From Streptomyces ochraceiscleroticus (GTDB lineage: Bacteria > Actinomycetota > Actinomycetes > Streptomycetales > Streptomycetaceae), in NCBI RefSeq assembly GCF_000720485.1, contig NZ_JOAX01000025.1, forward strand, positions 124,001-188,000: a stretch of 64,000 bases of DNA, given 5' to 3'. Below the pieces are notes generated by a model. It searched no databases. It was given only the letters and a program-made list of their open reading frames with translations, and was not told the origin of the DNA. This document shows positions 41,174-55,885 of the stretch, one piece after another. The first letter of the stretch is position 1. Each line of letters starts with the position of its first letter. The translations under genes were made by a program, and so were the position numbers.

Positions 41174-42310
41174 ATGTCCAAGCTCGGCAACATCGGCGCC
41201 CGGCTGTACCGAGGTGAGGTCGGCTACGACTTCATCGGCAAGCGCAAGATCTGGTACGCCGTTTCGATCCTGATCACCATCACGGCGATCGTGGGCCTCG
41301 GGGTACGCGGCCTGAACATGGGCATCGAGTTCTCCGGCGGCGCGGTCTTCACGACCCCGAAGACCTCCGTCTCCGCGACTCAGGCCCAGCACGACGCCGA
41401 GGCCGCTTCCGGCGGCCACGCGGCCACGGTCCAGAAGCTCGGCAACGGCGGTCTGCGGATCCAGATCAGCGAGCTGGACACCAAGGAGTCCGTGCCGGTC
41501 CAGGAGAAGCTGGCCAAGGACCTGGACGTCCCGGTCGAGGACGTCAACACCCAGCTGGTCGGCCCCAGCTGGGGCGAGGAGATCGCGAACAAGGCGTGGC
41601 TGGGCCTGGGGATCTTCATGGTCCTCGTGGTGCTCTACCTCGCCATCGCCTTCGAGTGGCGGATGGCCCTGGCGGCCCTGATCGCGCTGATCCACGACCT
41701 CACGATCACGGTCGGTGTGTACGCGCTGGTCGGCTTCGAGGTCACGCCCGGCACGGTCATCGGCCTGCTGACCATCCTCGGTTACTCGCTGTACGACACG
41801 GTCGTGGTCTTCGACAGCCTCAAGGAGGCGTCCCGGGGCATCACGAAGCAGTCGCGCTACACCTACGGAGAGATCGCCAACCGGTCGATCAACTCCACGC
41901 TGGTGCGGTCGATCAACACCACGGTCGTGGCGCTGCTGCCGGTGGCGGGCCTGCTCTTCGTGGGCGGCGGCTTCCTGGGCGCGGGCATGCTGAACGACAT
42001 CTCGCTGGCCCTGTTCGTGGGCCTCGCGGCCGGTGCGTACAGCTCGATCTTCATCGCCACCCCGCTGGTCGCCGACCTCAAGGGGCGCGAGCCGCAGATG
42101 CAGGCGCTGGCCCGGCGGGTCCGCGCCAAGCGTTCCTCTGCCGCCGCCAAGGGCGACTCCGCCGAGGCGACGGCCGAGGGCGCGGCTGAGTCCGGCGAGG
42201 AGCCGCAGGACGGCGCCCCGGCGGCGGCGGGCAGCTCGGCGGCCGGCCCGCGCAGCCAGCCCGCGTCGCGTACCCGCGGCCGCGGCCGTCCGTCGGGCAA
42301 GCGCCGATGA
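41174..42310 (+). CDS. secF: Protein-export membrane protein SecF
   Basis: A 378-residue protein: helix 1 at about 28-46, the GIEFSGGAVF segment with the external domain, then five helices including YSLYDTVVVFDSLKE, the family signature. The tail after about residue 300 is Ala/Ser/Arg-rich and non-conserved. ATG 41174 is preceded by GGAGGCG. Its stop overlaps the apt start (ATGA), so secF and apt are coupled. Confidence 0.95.
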   Translation: MSKLGNIGARLYRGEVGYDFIGKRKIWYAVSILITITAIVGLGVRGLNMGIEFSGGAVFTTPKTSVSATQAQHDAEAASGGHAATVQKLGNGGLRIQISELDTKESVPVQEKLAKDLDVPVEDVNTQLVGPSWGEEIANKAWLGLGIFMVLVVLYLAIAFEWRMALAALIALIHDLTITVGVYALVGFEVTPGTVIGLLTILGYSLYDTVVVFDSLKEASRGITKQSRYTYGEIANRSINSTLVRSINTTVVALLPVAGLLFVGGGFLGAGMLNDISLALFVGLAAGAYSSIFIATPLVADLKGREPQMQALARRVRAKRSSAAAKGDSAEATAEGAAESGEEPQDGAPAAAGSSAAGPRSQPASRTRGRGRPSGKRR

Positions 42311-42855
42311 GCGCCCCCGCGGAGCTGCGCGAGCTCCTGCTCAGCAAGATCGCGGACGTACCGGACTACCCGCAGGCGGGGGTCGTCTTCAAGGACATCA
42401 CCCCGCTGCTGGCCGATCCGGACGCGTTCGGCAAGCTGACCGACGCGCTGGCCGGGGTCTGCCAGGAGTTCGGCGCGACGAAGATCGTGGCGCTGGAGGC
42501 CCGCGGGTTCATCCTCGCGGCCCCGGTCGCGGTGAAGGCCGGCGTCGGCTTCGTGCCCGTACGGAAGGCCGGCAAGCTGCCCGGCGCGACGCTCGGCCAG
42601 AGTTACGCGCTGGAGTACGGCCACGCCACGATCGAGATCCACGCCGACGCGCTGGCCCCGGGGGACCGGGTGCTGGTGATCGACGACGTACTGGCCACGG
42701 GCGGTACGGCCGAAGCCTCGCTGACCCTGATCCGCCGCTCCGGCGCCGAGGTCGCGGGCGTGGCGGTCCTGCTGGAGCTGGGCTTCCTCGACGGCCGGGA
42801 GAAGCTGGCGGCGGGGCTCGACGGGGCGCCGCTGGAGGCGCTGATCACGGTCTGA
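42307..42855 (+). CDS. apt: Adenine phosphoribosyltransferase
   Basis: A 182-residue type I PRTase. VVFKDITPLLADPDAFGKL lies at the N-terminus; VLVIDDVLATGGTAEA is the PRPP-binding loop. It salvages adenine to AMP. The link apt-relA is conserved in actinobacteria. ATG overlaps the secF stop. A terminator at 42930 separates it from relA. Confidence 0.95.
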   Translation: MSAPAELRELLLSKIADVPDYPQAGVVFKDITPLLADPDAFGKLTDALAGVCQEFGATKIVALEARGFILAAPVAVKAGVGFVPVRKAGKLPGATLGQSYALEYGHATIEIHADALAPGDRVLVIDDVLATGGTAEASLTLIRRSGAEVAGVAVLLELGFLDGREKLAAGLDGAPLEALITV

Positions 42856-42929
42856 AACCGCGGCGGACGGGCGCCGGACGCCTGGCGTACCGCCCCGTCC
42901 ACCGCTCGAAAGCCAAGCAAAGTACAGGT

Positions 42930-42964
42930 AAAAGGGCATCCGGCATAAATGCGGGTGCCCTTTT
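42930..42964 (+). terminator. Intrinsic terminator between apt and relA
   Basis: AAAAGGGCATCCG pairs with CGGGTGCCCTTTT, 13 bp with one G-T pair and a 9-base loop, and ends in T residues. It implies that relA has its own promoter in 42965-43112. Confidence 0.8.
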
Positions 42965-43112
42965 GCTGTGACCACAGGAGGGTCGGCCCGCGGGCGAGCC
43001 GGGGCGGCCGGCATGGATACCATGGCAGCCCGGCCACTTCGTGGACCGGTGGTCCGGCACCGCTCTTTTCCGCCCGTTCACCGGCGGGAAAGGTCCCAGC
43101 GAGGAGTTGCTC

Positions 43113-45650
<2,538 letters not shown>

Positions 45651-45661
45651 CGCCGCAAGCA

Positions 45662-45705
45662 CACGAGGAGGGCCCCGGTATCGGAGTACCGGGGCCCTCC
45701 TCGTG
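45662..45705. terminator. Bidirectional terminator between relA and the DUF349 gene
   Basis: A perfect 19-bp stem (CACGAGGAGGGCCCCGGTA with its complement) and a 6-base loop, placed between two convergent genes whose stops are 11 bases from each side. Confidence 0.85.
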
Positions 45706-45715
45706 CGTGCACTTC

Positions 45716-46945
45716 TCAGCCGCCGAACTCCTGGAGGCCCTTCTGGGCCTGGTCCAGCAGGGCCTGGCGGCCCTCCAGCTCGCGGGCGAGCTTGTCGGCC
45801 TTGGCGTCGTTACCGGCCGCCCGGGCCGTGTCGATCTGCTTCTGGAGCTTGTCGACGGCGTCCTGGAGCTGGCCGGTCAGCCCCGCGGCACGCGCCCGCG
45901 CCTCGGGGTTGGTCCGCCGCCACTCGGCCTCCTCGGCCTCCTGGATGGCGCGCTCGACGGCGTGCATCCGGCCCTCGATCTTCGGGCGGGCGTCCCGCGG
46001 CACATGGCCGATGGCCTCCCACCGCTCGTTGATCGAACGGAACGCGGCCCGCGCGGCCTTGAGGTCCGAGACCGGGAGCAGCTTCTCGGCCTCGACGACC
46101 AGCTCCTCCTTGCGGGTGAGGTTCTCCCGCTGCTCGGCGTCCCGCTCCGCGAAGACCTCGCTGCGGGCCTGGAAGAAGACGTCCTGGGCGCCGCGGAAGC
46201 GGTTCCACAGGTCGTCCTCGTGCTCGCGCTGGGCGCGGCCCGCGGCCTTCCACTCCTGCATCAGCTCGCGGTACCGGGCCGCCGTCGGGCCCCAGTCCGT
46301 CGAGCCGGAGAGCGCCTCGGCGTCCGCGACCAGCTTCTCCTTGATCTGCCTGGCCTGCTCGCGCTGCGCGTCCAGCGACGCGAAGTGCGCCTTGCGCCGC
46401 TTGGAGAACGCGGAGCGGGCGTGCGAGAAGCGGTGCCACAGCTCGTCGTCGGACTTGCGGTCCAGCCGCGGCAGCCCCTTCCACGTGTCGACCAGGGCAC
46501 GCAGCCGCTCGCCGGCCGCCCGCCACTGCTCGCTCGCCGCCAGCTCCTCGGCCTCGGCGACCAGCTTCTCCTTGGCCGTCCTGGCCTCGTCCGCCTGCCG
46601 CGCCTTGGCCGCCTTGCGCTCCTCGCGGCGGGCCTCGACCGTCTGGACGAGCGCGTCCAGCCGCTTCCGCAGGGCGTCGAGGTCGCCCACCGCGTGGTGC
46701 TCGTCGACCTGCTGGCGCAGGTGGTCGATCGCGGTCATGGCGTCCTTGGCCGACAGGTCGGTGGTCCTGACCCGCCGCTCGAGGAGGCCGATCTCGACGA
46801 CCAGGCCCTCATACTTGCGCTCGAAGTAGGCGAGGGCCTCGTCGGGCGATCCCGCCTGCCACGATCCGACGACCTTCTCACCGTCGGCGGTACGCACGTA
46901 CACGGTCCCCGTCTCGTCGACGCGGCCCCATGGGTCGCTGCTCAC
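45716..46945 (-). CDS. DUF349 coiled-coil protein
   Basis: A 409-residue helical protein with three DUF349 repeats, seen as WRAAGERLRALVDTWKGLPRLDRKSDDELWHRFSHAR, a second copy with DWGPTAARYRELMQEWKAAGRAQREHEDDLWNRFRGAQ and a partial third. The C-terminal 70 residues are coiled coil. Function is not known; related E. coli YgaU-like or DUF349 proteins are nucleotide-stress linked at most. GTG 46945 has GGAGGCGCT upstream. The N-terminal part (SSDPWGRVDETGTVYVRTADGEKVVGSW) is shared among actinobacteria. Confidence 0.85.
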   Translation of the reverse strand: MSSDPWGRVDETGTVYVRTADGEKVVGSWQAGSPDEALAYFERKYEGLVVEIGLLERRVRTTDLSAKDAMTAIDHLRQQVDEHHAVGDLDALRKRLDALVQTVEARREERKAAKARQADEARTAKEKLVAEAEELAASEQWRAAGERLRALVDTWKGLPRLDRKSDDELWHRFSHARSAFSKRRKAHFASLDAQREQARQIKEKLVADAEALSGSTDWGPTAARYRELMQEWKAAGRAQREHEDDLWNRFRGAQDVFFQARSEVFAERDAEQRENLTRKEELVVEAEKLLPVSDLKAARAAFRSINERWEAIGHVPRDARPKIEGRMHAVERAIQEAEEAEWRRTNPEARARAAGLTGQLQDAVDKLQKQIDTARAAGNDAKADKLARELEGRQALLDQAQKGLQEFGG

Positions 46946-47176
46946 AGCGCCTCCTCCACATGATGCCGGCGGGACACCGGGGTCCCGGGCATCGTCCACA
47001 GTTTCTGTCCGGCGGGACCGCGCCCCGGCCGGTCCGACGGACTGTTCTTGCGGGTGAGGGTGGCAGCCGTCGGAGCAGGCACCCTACCCAACGCCAATCT
47101 AGGCGACCGGCGGCCCGGCTGTCCGCATCCCGCACGACCGAAATTCCGTGGTCCCGGCGCGGACGGCCGGGATACA

Positions 47177-47989
47177 TCAGGACTTGGTGACGCGGGCGCG
47201 GTCGATGACGACGGTGGCGTTGGGGGCGGTGTTCTGCGTCTGCGGGTCGGTCGTGAACCCGGCCTTCGCGATCTTCTTCAGGACGTCCATGCCCTGCGTG
47301 ATCGTCCCGAACGGCGTGTAGTTGGGCGGCAGCTTGCTGTCCTGGAAGACCAGGAAGAACTGGCTGCCGCCGGTGTCCCGGGTCTTCTCGCTCTGCCCGT
47401 CGTAGCGATTGGCCATCGCGACCGTGCCCGCCGGATAGACGCCGCCCTTGAGCCGCGGGTCCTTCAGGTTCTCGTCCGGAATCGTGTAGCCCGGGGTGCC
47501 CTGGCCGGTACCGGTCGGGTCGCCGCACTGCAGGACGTGGAGGCCGTCGTCGACCAGGCGGTGGCACTTGCTGTGGTCGAAATAGCCCTGTTCCGCCAGG
47601 AAATTGAACGAGTTGACCGTGTGCGGGGCCTTCTTCGCGTCCAGCTTCAGGGCGAGGTCGCCGCAGGTGGTGGAGAGCTTCGCGGTGTACGAAGCGGACG
47701 TGTCCACCGTCAGCTTCGGCTCCTTCTTCCACTGCTTCTTCGACGGCTCGCCCTTGGCGGGCGTACCGCACGGGTCCGTGGGCTGCTCCGCCGCCGCGTT
47801 CTTGCTGTCGCCGCCGACCAGCCCCGCCGACGCGTACACGGCCGCGCCCGCGGCGAGCACCACCGCGAGCACCGACGCGATGATCACGTTGCGGCGCTTG
47901 GCCTTCCGCCGGGCGGCCGTCCGCCGCTGGAGCTGACGCTCGTACTTCTGGCGCGCGAGCTGCTTGCGCCGCTGATCCCCCTTGACCAC
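47177..47989 (-). CDS. Membrane-anchored cyclophilin-type peptidyl-prolyl isomerase
   Basis: A 270-residue protein: basic cytoplasmic head (QLARQKYERQLQRRTAARRKAKRR), one helix (NVIIASVLAVVLAAGAAVYASA, about 36-57), a Lys-rich link, then a cyclophilin domain with FNFLAEQGYFDHSKCHRLV and GGSQFFLVFQDSKLPPNYTPFG. It should fold proline-containing proteins on the outer face. GTG 47989 with AAGGAG 9 bases upstream. Confidence 0.9.
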   Translation of the reverse strand: MVKGDQRRKQLARQKYERQLQRRTAARRKAKRRNVIIASVLAVVLAAGAAVYASAGLVGGDSKNAAAEQPTDPCGTPAKGEPSKKQWKKEPKLTVDTSASYTAKLSTTCGDLALKLDAKKAPHTVNSFNFLAEQGYFDHSKCHRLVDDGLHVLQCGDPTGTGQGTPGYTIPDENLKDPRLKGGVYPAGTVAMANRYDGQSEKTRDTGGSQFFLVFQDSKLPPNYTPFGTITQGMDVLKKIAKAGFTTDPQTQNTAPNATVVIDRARVTKS

Positions 47990-48172
47990 CAGGCCGTCTC
48001 CTTGGTCCGCATGATCTGCCGTGGCCCGTACCGTATACGGGTTCGCTCCGGCGGGAGTCCCGCCGGTAGGCTCTGAACAGCAGAGATCTTGCAGCATGTT
48101 TCTGTGAGATCCGCCAGGGCCGCAGCCAGGGCCTGCCAGGATCTGTCCGCCGGACGATTGATGAGGACGAAC

Positions 48173-48889
48173 GTGCTGATTGCCGGGTTCCCCGCCGGGG
48201 CCTGGGGCACCAATTGCTACTTGGTCGCCCCCGCCGCGGGTGAGGAGTGCGTGATCATCGACCCCGGCCACCAGGCCGCCGACGGTGTCGCGGAAGCGGT
48301 GAAGAAGCATCGCCTCAAGCCCGTCGCCGTCGTCCTCACCCACGGCCACATCGACCACGTCGCCTCGGTGGTGCCGGTCTGCGGCGCGCACGACGTCCCC
48401 GCCTGGATCCACCCCGAGGACCGCTACATGATGAGCGACCCGGAGAAGGCGCTGGGCCGGTCGATCGGACAGCCGCTGATGGGCGAGCTGACGGTGGGAG
48501 AGCCGGATGACGTCAAGGAGCTGGCGGACGGCGGGAAGCTTGCGCTTGCCGGGATGGAGTTCGCCGTCTCCCATGCGCCGGGCCATACCAAGGGGTCGGT
48601 GACCTTCAGGATGCCCGAGCAGGCCGACATTCCGCCGGTCTTCTTCTCGGGTGACCTGCTCTTCGCCGGCTCCATCGGACGCACCGACCTGCCCGGCGGC
48701 GACCACGCCGAGATCCTCCGGTCGCTGGAGCGCGTATGCCTCCCGCTGGACGACTCGACCGTGGTGCTGTCCGGCCACGGCCCCCAGACCACCATCGGCC
48801 AGGAGCGCGCCACCAATCCCTTCCTGCGGGAGGTGGCCGCCGGCCTCGGAACGGGCCCCCAGAGCCCGGCTCCGCGACGAGGAATGTGA
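48173..48889 (+). CDS. MBL-fold hydrolase (glyoxalase II-like)
   Basis: A 238-residue metallo-beta-lactamase fold protein: THGHIDH (two-metal site), then [23 protein letters not shown] and [10 protein letters not shown] supply the other ligands. The reaction is likely hydrolysis of a thioester or other ester. GTG 48173 follows GAGG by 6 bases; an in-frame ATG at 48161 would add four residues. The hisS start lies 11 bases after its stop. Confidence 0.85.
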   Translation: MLIAGFPAGAWGTNCYLVAPAAGEECVIIDPGHQAADGVAEAVKKHRLKPVAVVLTHGHIDHVASVVPVCGAHDVPAWIHPEDRYMMSDPEKALGRSIGQPLMGELTVGEPDDVKELADGGKLALAGMEFAVSHAPGHTKGSVTFRMPEQADIPPVFFSGDLLFAGSIGRTDLPGGDHAEILRSLERVCLPLDDSTVVLSGHGPQTTIGQERATNPFLREVAAGLGTGPQSPAPRRGM

Positions 48890-48900
48890 CGAAAGCTTCC

Positions 48901-50163
48901 GTGAGCACCTTCAAGGCCCCCAAGGGCACCTACGACCTGATCCCGCCGCAGTCCGCGACCTACCTCGCGGTCCGTGACGCGATCTCCGGACCCCTCAAGC
49001 GCTCCGGCTACGGCTACATCGAGACGCCTGGCTTCGAGAACGTCGAGCTGTTCGCGCGCGGCGTCGGCGAGTCCACCGACATCGTCACCAAGGAGATGTA
49101 CGCCTTCGAGACCAAGGGCGGCGACAAGCTCGCGCTGCGCCCCGAGGGCACCGCGTCCGTGCTGCGCGCCGCGCTGGAGGCCAACCTCCACAAGGCCGGC
49201 AACCTCCCGGTCAAGCTCTGGTACTCCGGCTCGTACTACCGCTACGAGCGCCCGCAGAAGGGCCGCTACCGGCACTTCTCGCAGGTCGGCGCGGAGGCCA
49301 TCGGCGCCGAGGACCCGGCGCTGGACGCCGAGCTGATCATCCTGGCGAACGACGCCTACCGCTCGCTGGGCCTGCGGAACTTCCGCATCCTGCTCAACAG
49401 CCTCGGCGACAAGGAGTGCCGCCCCGCCTACCGGGCCGCGCTGCAGGACTTCCTGCGCGCCCTGGACCTGGACGAGGACACCCGCCGCCGGATCGAGATC
49501 AACCCGCTGCGGGTGCTCGACGACAAGCGCGCGGACGTGCAGAAGCAGCTCGTCGGCGCGCCGCTGCTGCGCGACCACCTCTGCGAGAACTGCAAGGCGT
49601 ACCACGAGCAGGTCCGCGAGCTGCTGACCGCGGCGGGCGTGGCGTACGAGGACGACCCCAAGCTGGTCCGCGGCCTGGACTACTACACCCGTACCACCTT
49701 CGAGTTCGTCCACGACGGGCTGGGCTCGCAGTCCGCGGTGGGCGGCGGCGGCCGGTACGACGGCCTGTCCGAGATGATCGGCGGCCCCGCGCTGCCGTCG
49801 GTGGGCTGGGCGCTCGGCGTGGACCGTACGGTCCTGGCGCTGGAGGCCGAGGGCGTGGAGCTGGAGATTCCCGCCAGTACCGCGGTCTTCGCGGTGCCGC
49901 TGGGCGAGGAGGCCCGCCGGGTGCTCTTCGGCACGGTCACCGAGCTGCGCAGGGCCGGTCTCGCGACCGACTTCGCGTACGGCGGCAAGGGCCTGAAGAA
50001 CGCCATGAAGTCCGCGAACCGCTCCGGTGCGCGGCTCGCGATCGTCGCGGGCGAGCGGGACCTGGCCGAGGGCGTGGTCCAGCTCAAGGACCTGGAGAGC
50101 GGCGATCAGTCGCCGGTCGCGCTGGACGGAATCGTGGCTGCCGTCCAGGCGAAGCTGAGCTGA
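48901..50163 (+). CDS. hisS: Histidyl-tRNA synthetase
   Basis: A 420-residue class II synthetase. [10 protein letters not shown] at the start, [27 protein letters not shown] (motif 2), [16 protein letters not shown] (histidine A region) and GGGGRYDGL follow the HisRS pattern; the C-terminal part is the anticodon-binding domain. GTG 48901 gives the family start [12 protein letters not shown]; an in-frame GTG at 48886 overlaps the previous stop. It is in the same unit as the MBL gene. Confidence 0.96.
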   Translation: MSTFKAPKGTYDLIPPQSATYLAVRDAISGPLKRSGYGYIETPGFENVELFARGVGESTDIVTKEMYAFETKGGDKLALRPEGTASVLRAALEANLHKAGNLPVKLWYSGSYYRYERPQKGRYRHFSQVGAEAIGAEDPALDAELIILANDAYRSLGLRNFRILLNSLGDKECRPAYRAALQDFLRALDLDEDTRRRIEINPLRVLDDKRADVQKQLVGAPLLRDHLCENCKAYHEQVRELLTAAGVAYEDDPKLVRGLDYYTRTTFEFVHDGLGSQSAVGGGGRYDGLSEMIGGPALPSVGWALGVDRTVLALEAEGVELEIPASTAVFAVPLGEEARRVLFGTVTELRRAGLATDFAYGGKGLKNAMKSANRSGARLAIVAGERDLAEGVVQLKDLESGDQSPVALDGIVAAVQAKLS

Positions 50164-50183
50164 AACCCGTAGGACTTTCGTGC

Positions 50184-50220
50184 GAAGGGGTCCGGTGGCC
50201 TGATGGCCGCCGGGCCCTTC
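50184..50220 (+). terminator. Imperfect hairpin after hisS
   Basis: GAAGGG and following bases pair with GGGCCCTTC-type sequence across a TGA loop, with one bulge. It lies 20 bases after the hisS stop. Confidence 0.45.
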
Positions 50221-50348
50221 GTCATGGGCCACAAGCCACTTCCGGTGCGGTCGGCTTTATGCCCTTCGAACGGTGCCCGGTGCACCCCTTGCGGCACAAT
50301 GTGAGGCTCCAACGGGCGGTTACACGACGGGATCGACGGAACGGCGAT

Positions 50349-50996
50349 ATGACGACGACTACGCTTGATGACGTGTCCACCACCGACCATGGCCGTACGG
50401 ATGGCGACGGCACCATCGGAGCGGGTCGCCCCTTCGCGCTGCTCCTGGTGATCACCGGCGCGCTCGGCCTCCTCGCGGCCTGGGTCATCACCCTCGACAA
50501 GTTCAAGCTGCTCGAGGACCCGAACTTCAAGCCGGCCTGCAGCATCAACCCGATCATTTCCTGCGGCAACATCATGAAGAGCGCGCAGGCCGAGGTCTTC
50601 GGCTTCCCGAACCCGATGGCCGGGCTCGTCGGCTTCGGCGTCGTCATCGCCATCGGCATGGCCGTGCTCGCCGGCGCCCGCTTCAAGGCGTGGTACTGGA
50701 TCGGCCTGAACATCGGCACGCTGCTCGGCACGGTCTTCTGCATGTGGCTGATGAGCCAGTCCCTGTACGTCATCAACTCGCTGTGCCTGTGGTGCACGCT
50801 CACCTGGCTCGTGACGATCCTGATGTTCTGGTACACCACCGTGCACAACATCAAGCACCGGATCATCCCGCTGCCCACGGGCCTGCGGAACACCGTCCTG
50901 GAGTTCCACTGGGTCGTGCCGGTGCTCTGGTACGGCGTGATCGGGCTGCTGATCCTCACGAAGTGGTGGACGCAGTACTGGAGCACGCTGCTCTGA
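50349..50996 (+). CDS. Vitamin K epoxide reductase (VKOR) family membrane protein
   Basis: A 215-residue four-helix protein. ACSINPIISCGNIM carries the loop cysteines Cys64 and Cys72, and SLCLWCTLTW the CxxC pair near the quinone site. VKOR reoxidises disulfide-forming partners outside the membrane using menaquinone. ATG 50349 is preceded by GGAACGG. The four-helix end is followed by a fifth hydrophobic stretch (VVPVLWYGVIGLLILT). Confidence 0.9.
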   Translation: MTTTTLDDVSTTDHGRTDGDGTIGAGRPFALLLVITGALGLLAAWVITLDKFKLLEDPNFKPACSINPIISCGNIMKSAQAEVFGFPNPMAGLVGFGVVIAIGMAVLAGARFKAWYWIGLNIGTLLGTVFCMWLMSQSLYVINSLCLWCTLTWLVTILMFWYTTVHNIKHRIIPLPTGLRNTVLEFHWVVPVLWYGVIGLLILTKWWTQYWSTLL

Positions 50997-51086
50997 GGCG
51001 TTTCTGAGACCCCTCCGAGGCGTCTCTGAGGCGTCTTTGATCAGGCGCCCGGCCGCGTTGTCAGTGCCGTGAATTAAGGTCGAAGC

Positions 51087-52454
51087 GTGGAGCCCGACCT
51101 GTTCACCGCCGCTGCCGAAGACCGCCAGGAGAAGGACCCCGCGGGGTCCCCGCTCGCCGTACGGATGCGCCCGCGCACCCTGGACGAGGTGGTCGGCCAG
51201 CAGCATCTGCTCAAGCCCGGGTCGCCGCTGCGGCGGCTGGTGGGCGAGGGGGAGGGCGGTCCGGCCGGGCCCTCCTCGGTGTTCCTGTGGGGCCCGCCCG
51301 GCATCGGCAAGACCACCCTCGCGTACGTCGTCAGCCAGGCGACCAACAAGCGCTTCGTGGAGCTCTCCGCGATCACCGCGGGGGTGAAGGAGGTGCGGTC
51401 CGTCATCGACGGCGCCCGCCGCGCCTCCGGCGGGTACGGAAAAGAGACCGTCCTCTTCCTGGACGAGATCCACCGCTTCAGCAAGGCCCAGCAGGACTCC
51501 CTGCTCCCGGCGGTGGAGAACCGCTGGGTGACCCTCATCGCGGCGACCACGGAGAACCCGTACTTCTCGGTGATCTCCCCGCTGCTCTCCCGCTCGCTGC
51601 TGCTGACGCTGGAGCCGCTGACCGACGACGATCTGCGCGGGCTGCTGAAGCGCGCGCTGACCGATGCGCGCGGGCTCGCGGGCGCGGTGACGCTGCCCGA
51701 GGACACCGAGGCACATCTGCTGCGCATCGCGGGCGGCGACGCGCGCCGGGCGCTGACGGCCCTGGAGGCCGGTGCCGGGTCCGCGATCTCCAAGGGCGAG
51801 AAGGAGATCAGCCTCCAGACCCTGGAGGAGTCCGTCGACCGGGCGGCGGTGAAGTACGACCGGGCCGGTGACCAGCACTATGACGTGGCGAGCGCGCTGA
51901 TCAAGTCCATCCGCGGCTCGGACGTGGACGCCGCGCTGCACTATCTGGCGCGCATGATCGAGGCGGGCGAGGACCCGCGGTTCATCGCCCGGCGGCTGAT
52001 GATCTCCGCGAGCGAGGACATCGGGCTGGCCGACCCGACCGCGCTGCAGACCGCGGTGGCCGCCGCGCAGGCCGTCGCGATGATCGGCTTCCCCGAGGCC
52101 CGGATCACGCTGAGCCAGGCGACGATCGCGCTGGCCCTCGCGCCCAAGTCGAACGCGGCGTACATGGCGATCGACGCGGCCCTCGCCGACGTCCGCGCGG
52201 GCCTGGCGGGCCCCGTGCCGACGCATCTGCGCGACTCGCACTACAAGGGCGCGGAGAAGCTCGGCCACGGCAAGGGCTACCAGTACCCGCACGACCTCCC
52301 CGGCGGCATCGCGGCGCAGCAGTACGCGCCGGACGAGGTGCACGGCAAGCGGTACTACACCCCGACGCGGTACGGCTCGGAGGCGCGGTACTACGACGTG
52401 GTGGAGCGGGTGCGCAGCAGGCTGGCGGGGGAGGCGGGGCCGTCGGGGGAGTGA
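51087..52454 (+). CDS. rarA: Replication-associated recombination protein A (RarA/MgsA)
   Basis: A 455-residue AAA+ ATPase of the clamp-loader branch: [21 protein letters not shown], Walker [10 protein letters not shown] (about 69-77), [14 protein letters not shown] (Walker B), [11 protein letters not shown] (sensor 1) and the C-terminal MgsA tetramer domain ([19 protein letters not shown]). It acts on stalled replication forks. GTG 51087 lies 6 bases after TAAGGT (51075-51080): a leaderless layout. Confidence 0.92.
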   Translation: MEPDLFTAAAEDRQEKDPAGSPLAVRMRPRTLDEVVGQQHLLKPGSPLRRLVGEGEGGPAGPSSVFLWGPPGIGKTTLAYVVSQATNKRFVELSAITAGVKEVRSVIDGARRASGGYGKETVLFLDEIHRFSKAQQDSLLPAVENRWVTLIAATTENPYFSVISPLLSRSLLLTLEPLTDDDLRGLLKRALTDARGLAGAVTLPEDTEAHLLRIAGGDARRALTALEAGAGSAISKGEKEISLQTLEESVDRAAVKYDRAGDQHYDVASALIKSIRGSDVDAALHYLARMIEAGEDPRFIARRLMISASEDIGLADPTALQTAVAAAQAVAMIGFPEARITLSQATIALALAPKSNAAYMAIDAALADVRAGLAGPVPTHLRDSHYKGAEKLGHGKGYQYPHDLPGGIAAQQYAPDEVHGKRYYTPTRYGSEARYYDVVERVRSRLAGEAGPSGE

Positions 52455-52531
52455 GACGGGCGCGGAAGCGGCCGTTCCGGCGCCGCACGGCAGGGCCCTG
52501 TCGAACGGGGGCCGCTCACGAGATATCTTGA

Positions 52532-54790
<2,259 letters not shown>

Positions 54791-54822
54791 CGCAGGCCCG
54801 GCGGGCAGCCGCCCGCAGGCGA

Positions 54823-54857
54823 ACCGCCCCTCCCGGCACGATGCCGGGAGGGGCGGT
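54823..54857. terminator. Terminator after isocitrate dehydrogenase
   Basis: A perfect 16-bp stem from ACCGCCCCTCCCGGCA with a 3-base CGA loop. The convergent DUF2470 gene ends 88 bases away, so it may act in both directions. Confidence 0.8.
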
Positions 54858-54944
54858 CCCGTTTGCGGAGGGCGGCGCGTGCTCCGGGGCGGCGGCCGGC
54901 GGCGCGTGCCCGGGGCCGGCCGGGGCAGGCGCCGTCGCCGGCTC

Positions 54945-55826
54945 TCACGCCGCCGCGTCGAAGAGGTGGTGCATCGCCCGCCGCAGCTCCATCAGGTCAC
55001 GCACGGGCTCGGGGAAGTCGAAACGGGCGTCGAAGACCTGGTGGCCGGGGTCGGCGAAGCGGACCCGCAGCCCGAAGCGGTCCAGCGCCACCGGTACGAC
55101 CGTGCCGCGCGCCGCGCACACCCGCTCGGCCCGGTCGCCGAGCAGCCCGCACAGGTCGCGCACCTGCTCGCCGTGCGAGGAGTGCAGATGCTGCAGCAGC
55201 TCGGCCTCGTGGCCCGCCACGGGGTCCGGAGCGGCCTGCGTGAATTCCTCGGGCTCGACGGAGTCCGCGCCCCACAGGTCGTCCACGGTGGCCTCGCCGA
55301 CCTCCAGGCGCAGCATCATCCAGGCGCCCCGCCCGACGGTGCCGGGCAGCGGGTCGGGGCGCAGCGCCTCGCCGATGCCCAGCAGTTCGCCGACGGGGTG
55401 CCGTTCGGCGAGCAGCCGGGCTGCCTGGGCCCGGTCCTCGCCGCGTACGGGGGTGAGCCAGCCGGCGACCCAGGCGCGGCCGCGGATGCGGTGCGGTACC
55501 GAGACGGGGGCGACATCCGTGAGTTCCATCACGGCGGTGACGTCGTCGTCCTGGGCGTGTGCGGCGGCCCGGGCGGCCGCTGAATCCCCAGGAACCAGGA
55601 GTAGCACGTCTCCTGAGGCGTCGACCGTTCTGCAGGCGGGCGCGGCGAAGCCGGGTTCGTCGAGATCGTGGACTCCGGGAATGGTCAGAGACGCCATAGC
55701 ATGGGAATCCACGAGGGTTCGCACACGCTCGGCGGCGGTCGGCTGCTGGGCGTCTTCCGTGGGACGCGGCTGACCCGCCTCGGTGCTCTGGCCAGCACTG
55801 GGCAGGGGGTTCCCAGGTCGATACAT
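54945..55826 (-). CDS. DUF2470 domain protein (haem-iron utilisation related)
   Basis: A 293-residue protein. The N-terminal half (TPGVHDLDEPGFAAPACRTVD, MELTDVAPVSVPHRIRGRAWVAGW) resembles a flavin reductase/PNPOx-like split barrel; the C-terminal 80 residues (HEAELLQHLHSSHGEQVRDLCGLLGD, FDFPEPVRDLMELRRAM) form DUF2470, a domain found attached to HugZ-type haem oxygenases. The reaction is not known here. ATG 55826 has GAGGAG upstream. A near-consensus iron box lies just before it, which supports an iron or haem role. Confidence 0.75.
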   Translation of the reverse strand: MYRPGNPLPSAGQSTEAGQPRPTEDAQQPTAAERVRTLVDSHAMASLTIPGVHDLDEPGFAAPACRTVDASGDVLLLVPGDSAAARAAAHAQDDDVTAVMELTDVAPVSVPHRIRGRAWVAGWLTPVRGEDRAQAARLLAERHPVGELLGIGEALRPDPLPGTVGRGAWMMLRLEVGEATVDDLWGADSVEPEEFTQAAPDPVAGHEAELLQHLHSSHGEQVRDLCGLLGDRAERVCAARGTVVPVALDRFGLRVRFADPGHQVFDARFDFPEPVRDLMELRRAMHHLFDAAA

Positions 55827-55844
55827 GCGGTCTCCTCGCGCTGC

Positions 55845-55863
55845 TAAGGTAAGCCTCACCTAA
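55845..55863. promoter_or_regulatory. Iron box (DmdR/IdeR-type operator) between DUF2470 gene and rpsD
   Basis: TAAGGTAAGCCTCACCTAA, read on the minus strand as TTAGGTGAGGCTTACCTTA, matches the 19-bp actinobacterial iron-box pattern TTAGGTTAGGCTAACCTAA at nearly every position. It lies 19 bases before the DUF2470 start and 22 bases before the rpsD start. DmdR1 with iron would be expected to repress at it. Confidence 0.7.
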
Positions 55864-55885
55864 CTTACATGGAGGTCCGTTCCAC

